This document shows positions 1 to 12,800 of a DNA stretch of 64,000 nucleotides, one piece after another. Under the pieces are notes generated by a model. The model ran no database searches, was not told the DNA's origin, and saw nothing but the letters and a program-made list of their open reading frames with translations. Position 1 is the first letter of the stretch. Each line of letters begins with the position of its first letter. The DNA comes from Valencia hispanica (taxonomy: Eukaryota; Chordata; Actinopteri; Cyprinodontiformes; Valenciidae). Where the stretch lies: NCBI GenBank assembly GCA_963556495.2, contig OY747721.1, forward strand, positions 12,092,649-12,156,648. The letters run 5' to 3'. A program made the translations under genes and the position numbers.

Positions 1-1032
1 TCAGCTCTCCATCTCTCCTTCTTATGTTTCTCACACACACATACACACACACACACAGAGATGCAGACACAGCTCTACACACAATCTCAGCAGACCTGGT
101 TTTATGCAAAAAGAAACATGTTCACATTGGAAAAAAGCTGCATCCCCTGGCTGTTTTACTAATTTAAACTACCACCTCGTTCGTACGTGCTGGCTCAGCT
201 CTCTCCTGGGTGCTCGATCGGCTCCTTTATAACTAATTTTACACAGGGAAAACGGGAATGCGCTGGCTCTGAACTGGTTTTACAGTTGCTTGGTTGTTAA
301 AACAATGTTTCGCTTTGGTAAAACATTTCACCACCTCGGTGTGAACAGGGATGCCACGGCTGTTTTAGCTGATCAGATTCGGCCACAACAACTCAAGTTG
401 TAATGTTAAAGCTCCTTTAATCCCAATTATATGACGAAGCATAATGACTTTTCCTGAAATCCATAAATCTGAAGACTTTAACAGTTCGGAAACATGCATG
501 AAACAAAAAGATATTTTTGACTACCCTTGTAGCTAAAAGCAAAAGGTGAAATTCGGATTCAAACAAATGATAGAGGACAGAAGAGGACGAAAAGAAGGCA
601 TAGATTTAAAACAAAAGAAAGGATACACTAGTCAAACAACATGCAAAGGGAAGCAACAGGGCTTTTTTAGTTTAGTTTACTAAGAGCTACTGTACACTCA
701 GATCACTGGGTTTCACTTCTACTTGTGTTGACCCTCAGGCCAGCTAGATGGCTCCTCGTAAAAGCTAGTCAGTAAACATTGCGGTTTGCTGATGCAGCGC
801 GCGCACACGCATACGCGCCTCCACATACAAATATCCATTATCCTGTTAAAGTGCATGCACCCCCACCCCCACCCCCGTCCCCCCGAGGGGGTAACGTAGG
901 TTAATGGGGGGTTATTTAGCAGTCAAATGCCACAAGAAGGATGATCAACAGTACAACTACAACTGCTCACACAAATTAACTTTAAACAGAGAGATAATTA
1001 CGTATATAATTGCAGAGAAAGGGGCTTAAAAC

Positions 1033-1170
1033 ACACTTTTCAGGTTTTTATTTACGAACAATGTCAAAACGCATTCTTGTGTTGGTCTATCACATAAAAT
1101 ACATTAAGATTTTGGCTGCAAATGAGACAAACTAAAAGATATGAAGGGTACAAAAACTTTTGAAAAAGCA
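1033..1170 (+). mobile_element. Tc1/mariner-like element, right-end fragment
   Basis: The segment carries cacacttttcaggtttttat and later the family phrase tgttggtctatcacataaaa, ending in a degraded ...aaaaacttttgaaaaagca terminal repeat. The same words recur in the copies at 15.1-16.5, 23.8 and 33.8-34.4 kb. It is only about 140 bp, non-coding. Confidence 0.6.
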
Positions 1171-2270
1171 TCCTCTAAAACATAGTCTTTTGAGTATTTT
1201 AGAATACTCTAAGATTCTCTTTAAAGTCCAAGAAGCACAACAACAACAGCAAAGAAAAGACTCTGTCGTTGGTTGTTGCGGGATCGCTGCAAAGCGAGCA
1301 ACAGTGAGCGGATTGTCTGTGGGAACTAGCCGCCATCCAGACTACTGGACAGATACAATGGCTGAGGTGCTCTCATTCTCATTGTCACGGTTCCCGGGGC
1401 TGACGCCACGTCTCGTCCGGGACCGATGACGCAAGCGTGACCCCTTGAATGGGAACCCGAACCCAGACGGGGCAACAACGCCGAAACAAACTGGGCGATA
1501 AGGATAAAACGTTACATAAACCATGTGTAATTGCACGAAATCCTGCACGCAAAGAGTATTTTGAGCTCAAAAAGTGAAGACAACAGTAAATAAACGCTTG
1601 GGATGTGAGCCTCCTTATGGAGCAGAGGATGGATGGTGGGATGCATGCACAAACAAACAAACAAACAGAAGAAAGAGGCGGGGGTTATTTGGATAAAGGC
1701 TTAAAAGGCACAAGGAAAGAACAGTTTAAGGTCAGCAGAAGTTAGGGACAGAGAAAGCGTCAAAGGTAAAGATGGCGGAGTAAGGACAGTTCGTGGGTGG
1801 TGCCCGTTGACCATGGGGGTCGCTCATTAACAACAAGGAAGGCTGGGCCTCCCAGAGTCCCTTGCAATTGTCAGGACAGCCCAGGTGTATGGGGTATTCA
1901 GACCACAGGAAGCCCCCCCCCACCCCCTTTATCCTGCACTACTCAACGATGGACAGAGAAGTGGTCCCAGAAGGTGAATGTGATCCTGCCTCTTTTTCCC
2001 CTCCTACTACCGAGCTAGAGTCGGAGTTCTTTGACCCCCCACAGGAATCCACAGAGTCATTGTGAACAGAGTCTATTCTGAACGCCTAGCCGAGACGCAG
2101 CTCTGTCTTTCCGCCTTCTCTCCAGCACACATTCCTCAGGAAAACAGGTTTGTCTGAATGGACGTAAAATGAGCACGTACAGCGGTTGTAAAGGCTCAGG
2201 TGGGAGGTCCCGCACACCGTGAAAATGAACGAATTCCATCACTTCCTCCATACTAATTACGATGCAAGTG

Positions 2271-2277
<7 letters not shown>

Positions 2278-2325
<48 letters not shown>
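2278..2325 (+). repeat. (CT)n microsatellite
   Basis: This is an uninterrupted CT run of about 48 bp. Confidence 0.97.
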
Positions 2326-2328
<3 letters not shown>

Positions 2329-2498
2329 ATCCCTCCAAAGCCTATGCTTCACTACGTCGGACACAGAAACACACAATGACACACACAGTAAGGTGCAGTT
2401 GGGAAATGGTTAACACTCCAGCCGTCCCCTGCTGCCAGTGAAAGCCCACAGAACAATGGAGACATTGTTTGGCCAGGGCTAGACTCTAGACTCCAAGG

Positions 2499-2499
<1 letters not shown>

Positions 2500-2539
<40 letters not shown>

Positions 2540-2572
2540 CGTGCGTGCGTGTGTGTGTGTGTGTGTGTGCGT
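2500..2572 (+). repeat. (GT)n microsatellite with GTGC interruption
   Basis: The GT run is about 73 bp and contains a short block of GTGC units near its middle. Confidence 0.97.
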
Positions 2573-2916
2573 ACAAGGATTTGAGAAACAGTGTGTACGC
2601 TCTTAAAACAGGGGATGTTGTTCCTCTTAAAGCCTAAGATAAGAATTACTTACTAATGTACTGAACTCGTTTTCATACCTCTTTGCAAAAGTAACGCGGG
2701 ATCTAGATATTCAAACCAACTTTGATCACACGAGTCTGAGACGAGATGTTTTAATGCCCCTCCGTCACATGACATCATGACATCACCAAAAACAAGCCTG
2801 GACTGCTGCTGAGGCCTCCACTGTGTTATTGTTGACGATATCAACAAACGCGGCGCAGATTTTGTAGATTTACTCAACAGTCAGATTCGGCTTGTTGTCT
2901 CGCTGAGTTCATGCAA

Positions 2917-4985
2917 TACAGGTCCCCCTGCAAAAGTGTTCACACCCTTTTGAGCTTTTCTGCGTTTCCACATTCTGAACCACAGACTTTAATGTATTTT
3001 ATTGGGATGTCATGTGATACTCAGGATCTGGAACCTTTGTAACCCAAAGAGCCAACTTTGATCTCAGTCCAGCTAAATAAAACTCATCTAAAGCTACAAA
3101 TGTCACATGACCTTTCGAAAAAAAGACAACTTATAATGTTTAATAGATATCTAATTAGGAAATTTGTTGCCATTTTTAAAGAACCAACATTTTATTTTTA
3201 CTTTTAGGCTACAGAATAAAGAAAAACAAAACTTTTGCAAAAAAATAAAGAAATGGATGGATACGGCACATTTTATTCCACGGGATGTTAATCTTTGTGG
3301 AAAATGAATTAGAAAAGCACAGTTTTGAGCCTAATAACAGGAAAAATAGATCTAAGAAAGAAAAAAAAGAACAGAAAAATTGCTAAAAGTTAGTAGGAGC
3401 CATAGTGGAAGGTCCAAAAAGTGAACTGCGGCTCCTGGAACACAGGTTGAAGACCCCTGTGATGGACCAGCATTAGGTAGTTGACGATTGTGATATTAAA
3501 TAAATAAATTCTATAAATAAATTCCCAAAACTGTTGCATGCCGTTTATTAACCCCCCTTTACTCAAATACTTAAATAAATTCCAGTGCAAACAATTGCCT
3601 CCACTTGCAAGTAATTTCACCTCAGTATAACTCCAGCTGTTCTGTGAAGGCCTTAGTAGTTCTGTTAGAGAATTAGTGAACAAGCAGCATCATGAAGACC
3701 AAGGAACACATGAGACAGGTTCAGGGATAACGTTATAGAGAAGTTTAAAGCAGAGTTAGATCACAGAACAACACCCTAAACTTTGATCCTCTCAAAGAGC
3801 TCTGTCCCATCTTGCGATGCACTGATGTGAAAATTTGGGCAGATGCCGATATCCAACAATAAAATTGCTGTTATAGTCAACAACAGATATCATGGGTTAT
3901 TTCCCAACCTTTAGACACCCTAAAACAACAACCACATATCTGACATTGCTTCTCCACGTCACTTAAACACCGCCCCAATCCTGCGCTGCGTCACAATTTG
4001 CCCAAAAGAATACCACATGCCCATCATCCTCCTCCTCTGAAAACCTACACACAACTGGCGAAGAGTCGGAAATAGACATAAGTTATTAATATTGGCCAAG
4101 TTTTACTTACAGGACCGAAACCGATACGTTAAAAATGACTTAGATTGGCAGATACTGGTGTTAATGACGGTATATCGTGCAGTTCAATCCATCTGCTGAA
4201 ATTTGTAAGAGCATGGACGGCAAAAATTCCAACGCCTGGTCTTCCATCTTTACTGACAGGTAGAGCAAGGAGAGTAATAATCAGCTAAGAGGCCAATGGT
4301 AACTTTGGAGGAGCTGCAGAGATCCACAGCTCAGCTGGCAAATCTGTCGATGGGACAACCATCATTTCTGCGCTCCACGGATCTGGCCTTCATAGAAGAG
4401 AAGCTAGATGAACTATTGGTAGAAGCAATGGAACACGGTGGTGGTGACAGCATCATACTGTGGGGATGATTTTATTTTGCACAGACAGGCAAGCTGGTTA
4501 GGGTTGATCAGAACATGGATTGGGCTAAATAACGGCAATCATGACAGGAAAGCTGTTAGAGGCTTCAGAGGACTTGTGAAAGAGGCGGAGGTTCACCTTC
4601 TAGCAGGAGAACGACCATCAATATATATAGCCAAGCTTCATAAAAACGGTCTAGCATAGTCAAAGTTCAGATCTATATTCAACTGATAATCTGTGGCAAG
4701 CCTTAGGAAAAAATACCCATTTTGCAAACAAAAACAGAAATACCCTGAAAGACTTGCAGTTGCAGTAGAAAATGGTTCCACCAAGTATTGAACAAAAAAT
4801 GTATGCCACACTTTTCAGATTTCACCGTGTGGATGTTGTGTCCAGTCTGAGTTTTCCAAGAAGTACCAAACCTCTGAGGCCATAAAAGAACAGCTGCATT
4901 TAAACTGATTATTAAATACACATGAGCTATATTTAATAACTGGGTGCAATCAGTTCCTCTTTATTTAGGGGCATCGGAGTTTATG
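2917..4985 (+). mobile_element. Degraded Tc1-like transposon with nested insertions
   Basis: The left end near a TA dinucleotide reads ccctgcaaaagtgttcac, a worn Tc1-family terminal repeat. Family phrases follow in order: ttttattgggatgtcatgtg; catgaagaccaaggaacaca; gagatccacagctcagctgg; gctccacggatctggccttc; and a transposase relic EHGGGDSIILWG at about 4430-4470. The right part (4780-4985) includes terminal phrases in the opposite sense (aaacctctgaggc...), suggesting two overlapping fragments. The reading frame is broken many times. It is interrupted by a hAT-like insert at about 3812-4181, and by a possible hAT end at about 3419-3462. Confidence 0.7.
3812..4181. mobile_element. Non-autonomous hAT-like element nested in the Tc1-like copy
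   Basis: Left end gatgcactgatgtgaaaatt and right end ggtatatcgtgca are inverted versions of the fish hAT ends that read GATGCACCGATA... . The element splits a Tc1 phrase: agctctgtcccatc on the left continues as gttcaatccatctgctg on the right. About 370 bp, no ORF. The target duplication is too eroded to define. Confidence 0.55.
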
Positions 4986-7684
4986 GTTGTATCGAGAGAA
5001 AATCTAAGAATCATTAAGGGCTTTGCTTTGGACAAAATATAACAAATGTATGCAGTTTAATATATTTATCAGCCTAATTTATGCTTCAAAAGTATCTAAG
5101 AAGGGTTCATGGATGTAAAGCGTCATGTCAACACATGAATAAATACTTCGCATTGTTGTTCTGTATGCTGTATGACGCACAAAAATTGTTTTGCGGGCTC
5201 ATCCTTGAAACCTGCACATCAATAGGTGAATAAAATATTGAATCCCATTCAGCCAATGGTACAAAAGTTCAGCAGCGGCAGGTCTTAAGGCTGCCTGCGG
5301 GGTGGTCGCACACTTCAAAAAGAATCCAGCTTGGCCTCCTCCGAGGGGCACGGCAAGTCGGGGCATCCAGCGTGCCCCTCAGGGAGAACAGCCATGAGCT
5401 GTGGCCACTTCCTCCTCTCTCAGCTGATCCTCCGATATTCCCCAAAAAATGTATATCTTTGCTTCCGGCTTGGGCTGTTTATTGTTGTTTCAACGTTCTT
5501 ATCACCACCAGTGCAGCCTGCTCATGCTTCAGGCAGACAGAGGTCAAGGTACCTGAAAGATCCGTTGCATTTGCAAACAAAAGGGAGCTACTGCTGGCGG
5601 CCAGATTTGCAGATGAGAGCACTGTGCACCTGAACAGTACGGCTTTTTTTTTTTTTTTGACCAGCGTGACACCTGCAGGATTCAACAGGAGGTTGTCATT
5701 ACGATTCACAGCAGCTGTCCTGCACCTAATAGTTCCTTTTCTACATGTACGACAGCATGCATGATGCAAACGAGGGAAACATCGAACCCCACTTTCCATC
5801 TCAGCCAGAGGTGGATGCTGGAGCAGCTCAGGAGGAGCAGCCAACAATACGAGAGGCATTTCACTTTCAGTTTCATCACTTCCACTAACACACAGTTGTG
5901 TGCCTTTACAGCAATGCAGCGATGCCTGTGATGTTAACCGACCCGTGTATCAAACACATTGCAAAGAAATGGGTAATAGGAGCACAAATATAGCAATAGT
6001 CTTTCATGTGTTGGTCAGTGTCATTACTTATAAGGGTATCTGTTTCACTGCTTCTGATTTGTTTCTTTCTGCTTGGTACTAAGCCCTGAAGAGTAGAAGT
6101 ATGTTGTAGATGCCAATTTAACAGCAAACAGTTTTCCTTCCACTAAACCTTCTAGTAGTATGCTTTGATACAAAACCCAGAAAAGCTAGCTTCTTTAGGA
6201 ATGACTTCTGTGTCTTCCCCTTTGATCTCAAAACTACCACGTACATTAAAGAACCTTTTTTCTTCTAACAAAATGATCCGAATCAGCAGGTCAGACCTGA
6301 TAGGAAAGAGATAAAGCCTGATTCATGCATCGCCAGCAGACGCCATGAAGCAGTGGCATTTCCACTCAACGCAGTCACACGGTAAAGATCTCGTCCCAGC
6401 CCGTGCCTTTCCCCCAGAGTTGTAGAACTTTCTGCACAAATCTATCTATTCATTCTAAATATGGTTCAAGACAACAAAAACAGCAAGCCAACTAATTTTG
6501 TGAAAGAGGAATGAGTAAAACGAATACATCATAAATCTAAATGATCAGTAAAAAATATATCATAGAGAGAGAGAGGTATTTACATACATGCACATTACTG
6601 GTTAAATGACACCATTCCCGTTCCCTATTTTAAGACATGCTTCCTTAAATAGCAGGCGGAATACCAACAGAGGCCTCGCTTTGCCAGCTTTGCGAGAAGG
6701 AATTTATAACAGGACCATAAAAGAGGCTGTAATGATCAAATGTGACTCAGAGGGGACAGCGAGTCTCAAGAGTGTAATCTCTTATAAGAAAATAAAATTT
6801 AAAAAAACACTGCATCCTCCAGTGTGAGGCTCCAGAGCTGTAAATACAAATTAACAGGAAGCTGGATGGAAAAACGGGGGACATGTTACCACAGGAGACC
6901 GTTTTGATGAGTTCGGTGCCTTTCCAATTTTTGATTTCCTAAAAAAAAATAAGAAAAGAAAAAAAACAACAACAAGAGCAGCAGCTAATATTGCTCAGAG
7001 GCCTTAATGGTCACATCAGATCTACTTCTCCATCCCCACACGTATTGATTTTTCCTCGCTCTCGCCAGCCATGTGACCATATACGTGTGCTTCCTTATGT
7101 TAAAACTTTTCTATTGACCTCTCATAAACTTTCAACCTTTAACTAACCACTTTGAGCTGCTGATTTCAGAGCTGGCAGACATCGACGTGCCTGAGGTATG
7201 TGCTGTCAGACCAGCCCTCCAACACCGTGTACAGCGTGATCAATGATGGAGGAAAGGAACGCCCACGCTTCCCTTACAGACATGTTTCGGCGTCCAGCAT
7301 TTGTTTATTCCTATTAAACTGCAATCATTTGTCCCATAAAGATGCAGCTAATTGCAATCCTGACCTGGGAGTTATCATTCTCAGAGATTACAGGCGACAT
7401 GGCTGGTTCAAAGAACAACAGGTGCGTCTGCTAAAGTGTCTCTACCGCTGCCACTCACCTCGTGATCAACCAGTCCACAACCACAAAGCCGTTCAGTGTC
7501 CACATGTGCACTTTTAGGAGAATTAGTGTGGCTTGGGTGTGTTAGTGGCTGTGATTTAGGCGAAACAAACACAAGTGTCCAGTCAAAAACAGACGAAGAA
7601 GGAGGACGGGGAGGGGAGACGGGGAGGGGGAATAAAAGCTGTGTCTGAGATGGTGAAAAAGGACCGAGCGGAGCATTTACTTAC

Positions 7685-7786
7685 GACAATGTGTGCCGGT
7701 GACGGGGACCTGGCATCTTTAAGTGCTTGTCTACTCTGAAGACCTCCTGGTTGAACATCTAGAAGGGGCCATTTCATCTGTAGGTA
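7685..7786 (-). CDS. tcf7l2: Transcription factor 7-like 2, 102-bp exon equivalent to human exon 5
   Basis: The 34 codons read YLQMKWPLLDVQPGGL, then QSRQALKDARSPSPAHIV. This block is nearly invariant in TCF7L1 and TCF7L2 and begins the central region that leads to the Groucho/TLE-interacting segment. The acceptor has a long pyrimidine tract ending in cattcag, and the donor is gtaagt. Both boundaries are phase 0 and the length is exactly 102 bp, as expected for the family. If the optional exon is skipped, these are residues 128-161. It stands alone: 35.3 kb from exon 3 on one side and at least 7.7 kb from the next exon, which is off the left edge, on the other. PG replaces human AG/S at residues 140-142. 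Confidence 0.96.
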
Positions 7787-9256
7787 CTGAATGGCAGAAA
7801 GGAAACAGAATGGAAAGAAAGAAAACAAAACATGTTAAACAATGCAAAAAAACAGGAGGAGGGGGCCAGAACCAAAAAAACAGTAGGAACCAAATAGCAG
7901 GACAAAAACAAAAAGGGGGAGACATTTCTCGACAAGTGCATGGGGTGTGGAAACGTAAAAATATGGAGACGCAAATAAAAACTTTAAGGCAGATGGTGGA
8001 GGCGATGAGAAAGGCCTGAAGCATGCATCTAAGAGTCAAGCAGGAGTGCACACAGAAGCTCTGTAAACTAAATAATGTATAGCATTTTCTTTTAGAAACA
8101 CGAAGCACATACTTTTAAAGACAGAAAGTCTAAAACAAAACTATATTTACTTTTAAGTAGCAGACAGGTGATTTTAAAAATCCCTGAGTCACTTGCATGG
8201 AGCCTTAGCTAAATATAAGCAAAGCCTTTTGGTTTCTATTCCACGGCTTTATGGTGACCTCATATCATCAGTGTGACGGGTTTTATTGAAACTCATAAAA
8301 AGAGGCAAGCCGTGGTCTCTCACCACACTCCTGTGAGGCTAAACCACCTGACTGCTCCTATAAATGATTGACTTGGCCTCTATCTAAAGTCAGAATGTCT
8401 GCCACCACCACCCCCACCCTGTTTCTCAAGACACCCACACACTGAAAAAAAAAGACGAAGAAAATAAACACAGATAAGCAGGAACAAAGGTCATGAGAAA
8501 CATCTGTCTGCAGCTTGAAGCTATTTGATGACATCTACAGCTGACCGTACCTTTTAATGACGTTGAAATTTTTTTTTTTGTTTCATCTTCCCATTATTTC
8601 CCATAATACAGTAATCTGAATTGATTTTTAGCCCCTGCAGGCCTGGTGTTGACTTTGCTACAATATGAAGAGCCAAACTTTGCTTATCAGTGTCACAACC
8701 ACCTAGCCTGGGGTAAAAAGGTCAAATCAACCATGTAGGAAAAGCTACAGAGAAACATCCTACGTGGAAAAAGAATGACATATTTATTTAGTTATTTTTA
8801 ATGATTTATTTAAGCCATTATTTTAAACGGTACAAAGAACATGCAAAAAAAACGTTTAAAAAATAAAGAACTGGAAACAAAATCTTGATTTAACAATGGA
8901 CCTATGCATGGAGTCTGAAATACACACACATACATTCCCACTCATATTAGGTTTGTTGTGACCTGTCCAGGGGTGGTTAGTGGTGATGATGCACCTCAAC
9001 AAAAAGCTTTTTCCAAGACATCAGTAATCTTTTGGTGTAATTCTGACTTTAAAAAAAATAGAAGTTGTACGTTTTCTACAAGTGTTGCGCAATGAACCAG
9101 CACGTACAAAAAAACAGGGCAAAAAAACGGTCCCTGATCAAGAACCTACCACCACAACAAGTTTGAACCCTTCACCTTTCACTCCTCCAAGCATAGTCTT
9201 CCTCATCTAACCCAAAATATTTTTCTCTGGAATGCATTTATTCCATTTATGCATTT

Positions 9257-9741
9257 ACCCTCATCTATGGTCACGAACTCTGGGTGGTGACCGAAAGAAC
9301 GAGATCACGGATACAAGCGGCTGAAATGAGTTTCCTCCGCAGAGTGTCTGGGCTCTCCTTTAGAGATAGGGTGAGAAGCTCAGTCATCCGGAGGGGGCTC
9401 AGAGTAGAGCTGCTGCTCCTCCACATCGAGAGGAGTCAGTTCAGGTGGCTCGGGCATCTGGTCAGGATGCCTCCTGGACGCCTCCCTGGTGAGGTGTTTC
9501 AGGCACGTCTCACCGGGAGGAGGCCCAGGGGAAGGCCCAGGACACGCTGGAGGGACTATGTTTCTCGGCTGGCCTGGGAGCGCCTTGGGGTTCCTCCCGA
9601 GGAGCTGGAACAAGTGGCTGGGGAGAGGGAAGTCTGGGTCTCTTTGCTTAGGCTGCTGCCCCCGCGACCCGACCCCGGATAAGCGGAAGAAAATGGATGG
9701 ATGGATGGATGGATGGCTGGATGGATGGATGGATGGATGGA
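9257..9741 (+). mobile_element. 5'-truncated RTE/Rex3-type LINE, reverse-transcriptase C-terminal end
   Basis: An open frame of 141 codons (9257-9679) begins within an element at TLIYGHELWVVTERTRSR and ends LLPPRPDPG before TAA. The [15 protein letters not shown] motif is typical of the C-terminal end of RTE-clade reverse transcriptase polyproteins in fish. The 3' end runs straight into (ATGG)n, 9692-9740, the kind of tetranucleotide tail described for Rex3. Everything upstream (endonuclease, RT core) is missing, as expected from 5' truncation during target-primed insertion. The absence of stops or frameshifts suggests a fairly recent insertion. It is not a host gene. Confidence 0.82.
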
Positions 9742-12609
9742 ATGCATTTAGTGTCGCCATGTAGGTAGACCAATTTGAAGGAGTTGATTTTGGAGCAGTT
9801 GCTTGTGTCTTGGTCAACACCCTCTCAGTCCATGTCAATTTAAAGCTTGGTTACGGTGAATAATGACACAGGAGTTCTAGCAGTTTCCAGTTCATGACAG
9901 CCTTGAGACTTACAGGGTTGCTCCAGAAATGCCTAAATCATAACCAGTTACCAACGATTGAGCAAGCAGTTGTTTAGAAATGGCTCCAATAGAGCTTTCC
10001 AATTTATATAAATCCACATTTCTTCCTAGATCTTTACAGAGTTCCTTGGATTCTCCCTTTATTCTGAGTACAGTGGCGCTCCGGTATTCGCTGGGGTTAG
10101 GGATCACAACCACCCTCAAATACTTGAGACCCACTTCTAAAAACACTTAAAACTGCCTATTTTAGTTAAAACACCAAAATAGGCAGGAGTCCACTTTGTT
10201 TGTTTAACCAATGAGTGCTGACAAAAAAAAAAAATTATGTTGACACAAAGAAACTATTGGCTGCACTCAATCATGATTACTACGAAGAAGTTAATCAACC
10301 TTTGCAGGTTAGAAGAAACGCTAAAACTGTCAAGCCTTCTGATTAAAAGATTTCCTTGAATGTGTGATTATATTTGAGTCAAATTTCATGTTTTGTTTGT
10401 TTTTTAATTCATATACTGTAGTTTAACTTCAACCATTCCATCTTGGAAAAACACAAAATTCAGATGAATCAATTAGGGGCCAAAATTAATCCAATATTCA
10501 AGCCAGAACTGTAGCTTACTTAATTAAAGTAAAGGCTGACTCATTTTTAAGAGTCCAGAGTATGCTGGTAGAAAAATATTAGATTGGGATTTAAGCAACC
10601 AAATGAAGAAACAGAACCAATCACCGGTGTTAGGTAATTAATGCAAGAGGGCAGAAGGCCTATGTTGTAACCTCTGTGCCACAAATACTCATTAAAAATT
10701 TTTCAAGACAATGCAACAAAAGAGCTGTGACAAGCCTGAACTCTGAGCTGCGTCTGTAACGTTGGTCAGACACAAACTTTTGGAAATGATCAAAAAAAAA
10801 AAAATCTAAAAGGGGCCTTTCTTCTCTTCCCATCGTTTCAAAAACCATTTCGTGACTCGCCAAGACATCGCAGTAATGACTTGAGTAGCTTCTGTTACAT
10901 TTCGCCATAATTATTGTAACCCGGGATCGCATGTTGGCACTCTGCGCCGAAAAAGTTGAATAAATTGTCGTCCGTTCCTCGTACGATCAATGAGGTGCAG
11001 GGGGAGCGAAGCTTAATTATCCGGGGACATTTGGTGTCTTTGTGTTGACATCTTTGCAAAGGTGGTCACTAGTTTATATGAGTGTGTTCCAGTTTCTCTG
11101 TGTGTGTATCAGCGGTGGCTGGAGAGCGAGTGTGTCGCGACCCTTCCTGAGACTGTGTTTAAATCAGTGGTAATTAGCCAAGAGTTCACTGTGGGGTGCC
11201 TGCCAGTGGAAGACGCTGGAGGGAGTTATTGACTGCGTGTCCTCACTTATAGCCCTGGCGCGGAGAAAACCGCCTGCTGCCAGGTCGCTCTCCAGCATCG
11301 TTTATGACCCAAAGACGACTTTTACTGCAGCAGAACTGTTTATGCTTGTTTGGACGTCTGTATGAGTGGAAAAAGGAAAACTTGTAAAAGCTCCTGTGTG
11401 TTTTTCATGAACCTCTCCCCCCTTTACCCACACCAGGTATTAATTGCTATGAGTAGAAGAGGAGGGTGGGAAAAAGAAAAAAAAGAAAAATCAGTAAACG
11501 CAACATATCTAAGACATCAATTGTCTCAACATCACTGAGGTAATCGAACGTGTAGTCAGAGCAAGCACCAAGAAGTTTCCAGAAAAGAAAGTTATTTTCT
11601 ACGGAGACAAGTTGGCAAGGAAACGTTGCAGCAAACGTTCTCTGTTTTATCTTATTGTTTTGGTTTAACTCTAAATGCAGCGGAACAATGCTCAATTAGG
11701 GAATGCTGTCAATCCTTTGGAGATCTTAAAAGTAAAGATTTATTAATGAGAATCCATCTAACAATGTTAATTATGCTACACACTAACATCAACTAATAAT
11801 TTTGTCCTTGTTTTGAAATAATAGTAAACTTCTGCTCAACTGGACACATGTGTGACGCCTTCTTTTTTTAATATAAATACTATGGCAAAAATCAATATTA
11901 GGAGGCTAGAGCTTTACAATATCCCTGATCGGTGCATCTTCATAATTCACGCATGGAAAAGTTGTGGCATCTCGTTTTTACATGTGCTGACAGACGCAGA
12001 TCCTGAAACACCGAAGCACCCAGGAGAAGGGGTGGGGAAGGAGCGTGAAGCTGAATCCCCTCTCTCCTCAGTGTTGGACTAAATGATAAGTGAGACGAAG
12101 GATATCGGACCGCAGGCCCGGATAAGTGGCTCCACTTCAGCCTCACTATTGCAAATGTTCTCACACGCTTGGATTTTATAGACATGTCGAGGAAGACAGA
12201 GCCTTGGCAAGAGCTGTGTGCTCGGCCCCCTCCATCCTCCCACCCAGCCGTCTGGCCTGCTAACGGATGCACTGGCTGGGCTCGAGTAAGGCCGCGACCT
12301 CTGACCCCCTCCCTCTGCTACGCCAAACCCCTTCTTGCTTCCCCATTCAGCGACCTGAAAATTCTCCTGCTATGAGAGGGGGGCCCCCCATGTAACTCAA
12401 GAGCTATTCCAAAGTGACAAATTGCTCCGGAGTTCCAAGATAACTCTCTCTCTCCCTCTCTCTCTTCTTCTCCGTCTCACCCCGCCCCCAACCCCACCCG
12501 TACACAAACACTAACCAGCCCAACTCTACCCCCCCCGCTCTCACAGCGCCACTTCTTCCTTTTCAGACTTGCCTCCCGAGGTTGTTCTCTTTCCCCCCCT
12601 CCCAGCAGC

Positions 12610-12800
12610 CCCTCGCCGCCTGGCCAGCCCCACAATGGGAGCTGAATGACTCAATTGTCTCTTATGAAGTGAAAGACAACAGAGTCCTTTAAATCCTTAC
12701 ACAGGGATGAACTCACCCTCCCCGTCCCAATTCGTCCAATCATCGGCTGCATTATCAAATGCGTGGCATTTTCAGTTAAAGACTCGTTCAATAAAACTCA
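12610..12800. promoter_or_regulatory. Candidate intronic conserved non-coding element
   Basis: This is a repeat-free stretch with closely packed short sites (gactcaattgtctc, ccaatcatcggctgcatta, tttcagttaaagactc), unlike its homopolymer-rich flanks. The call rests on composition only; no alignment was available. Confidence 0.25.

Larger units (their letters stand above)
1..7684 (-). other. tcf7l2: tcf7l2 intron downstream of the 102-bp exon (partial), non-coding
   Basis: No exon was recognised here. I looked on the minus strand for the following tcf7l2 coding block (VPVVQHPHH... in the family) and did not see it. The stretch holds a Tc1 end fragment near 1.0 kb, CT and GT arrays near 2.3-2.57 kb, and a large degraded Tc1-like element with a nested hAT at 2.9-5.0 kb. 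The remainder (about 1200-2270, 5000-7680) is unique AT-rich sequence with scattered short ORFs that have no recognisable domains. Confidence 0.7.

Noticed and set aside
5331..5859. Three overlapping ORFs of 100-130 codons
   Set aside because: They overlap in different frames and strands, and none shows a domain or codon pattern of a real exon.
9380..9838. 152-codon minus-strand ORF
   Set aside because: It is the antisense shadow of the RTE/Rex3-type reverse-transcriptase tail and its ATGG repeat.
10069..10130. Possible pogo/Tigger-like terminus (cagtggcgctccggtattcg)
   Set aside because: Similar text recurs at 13649, but no matching inverted end or target duplication was found for either.
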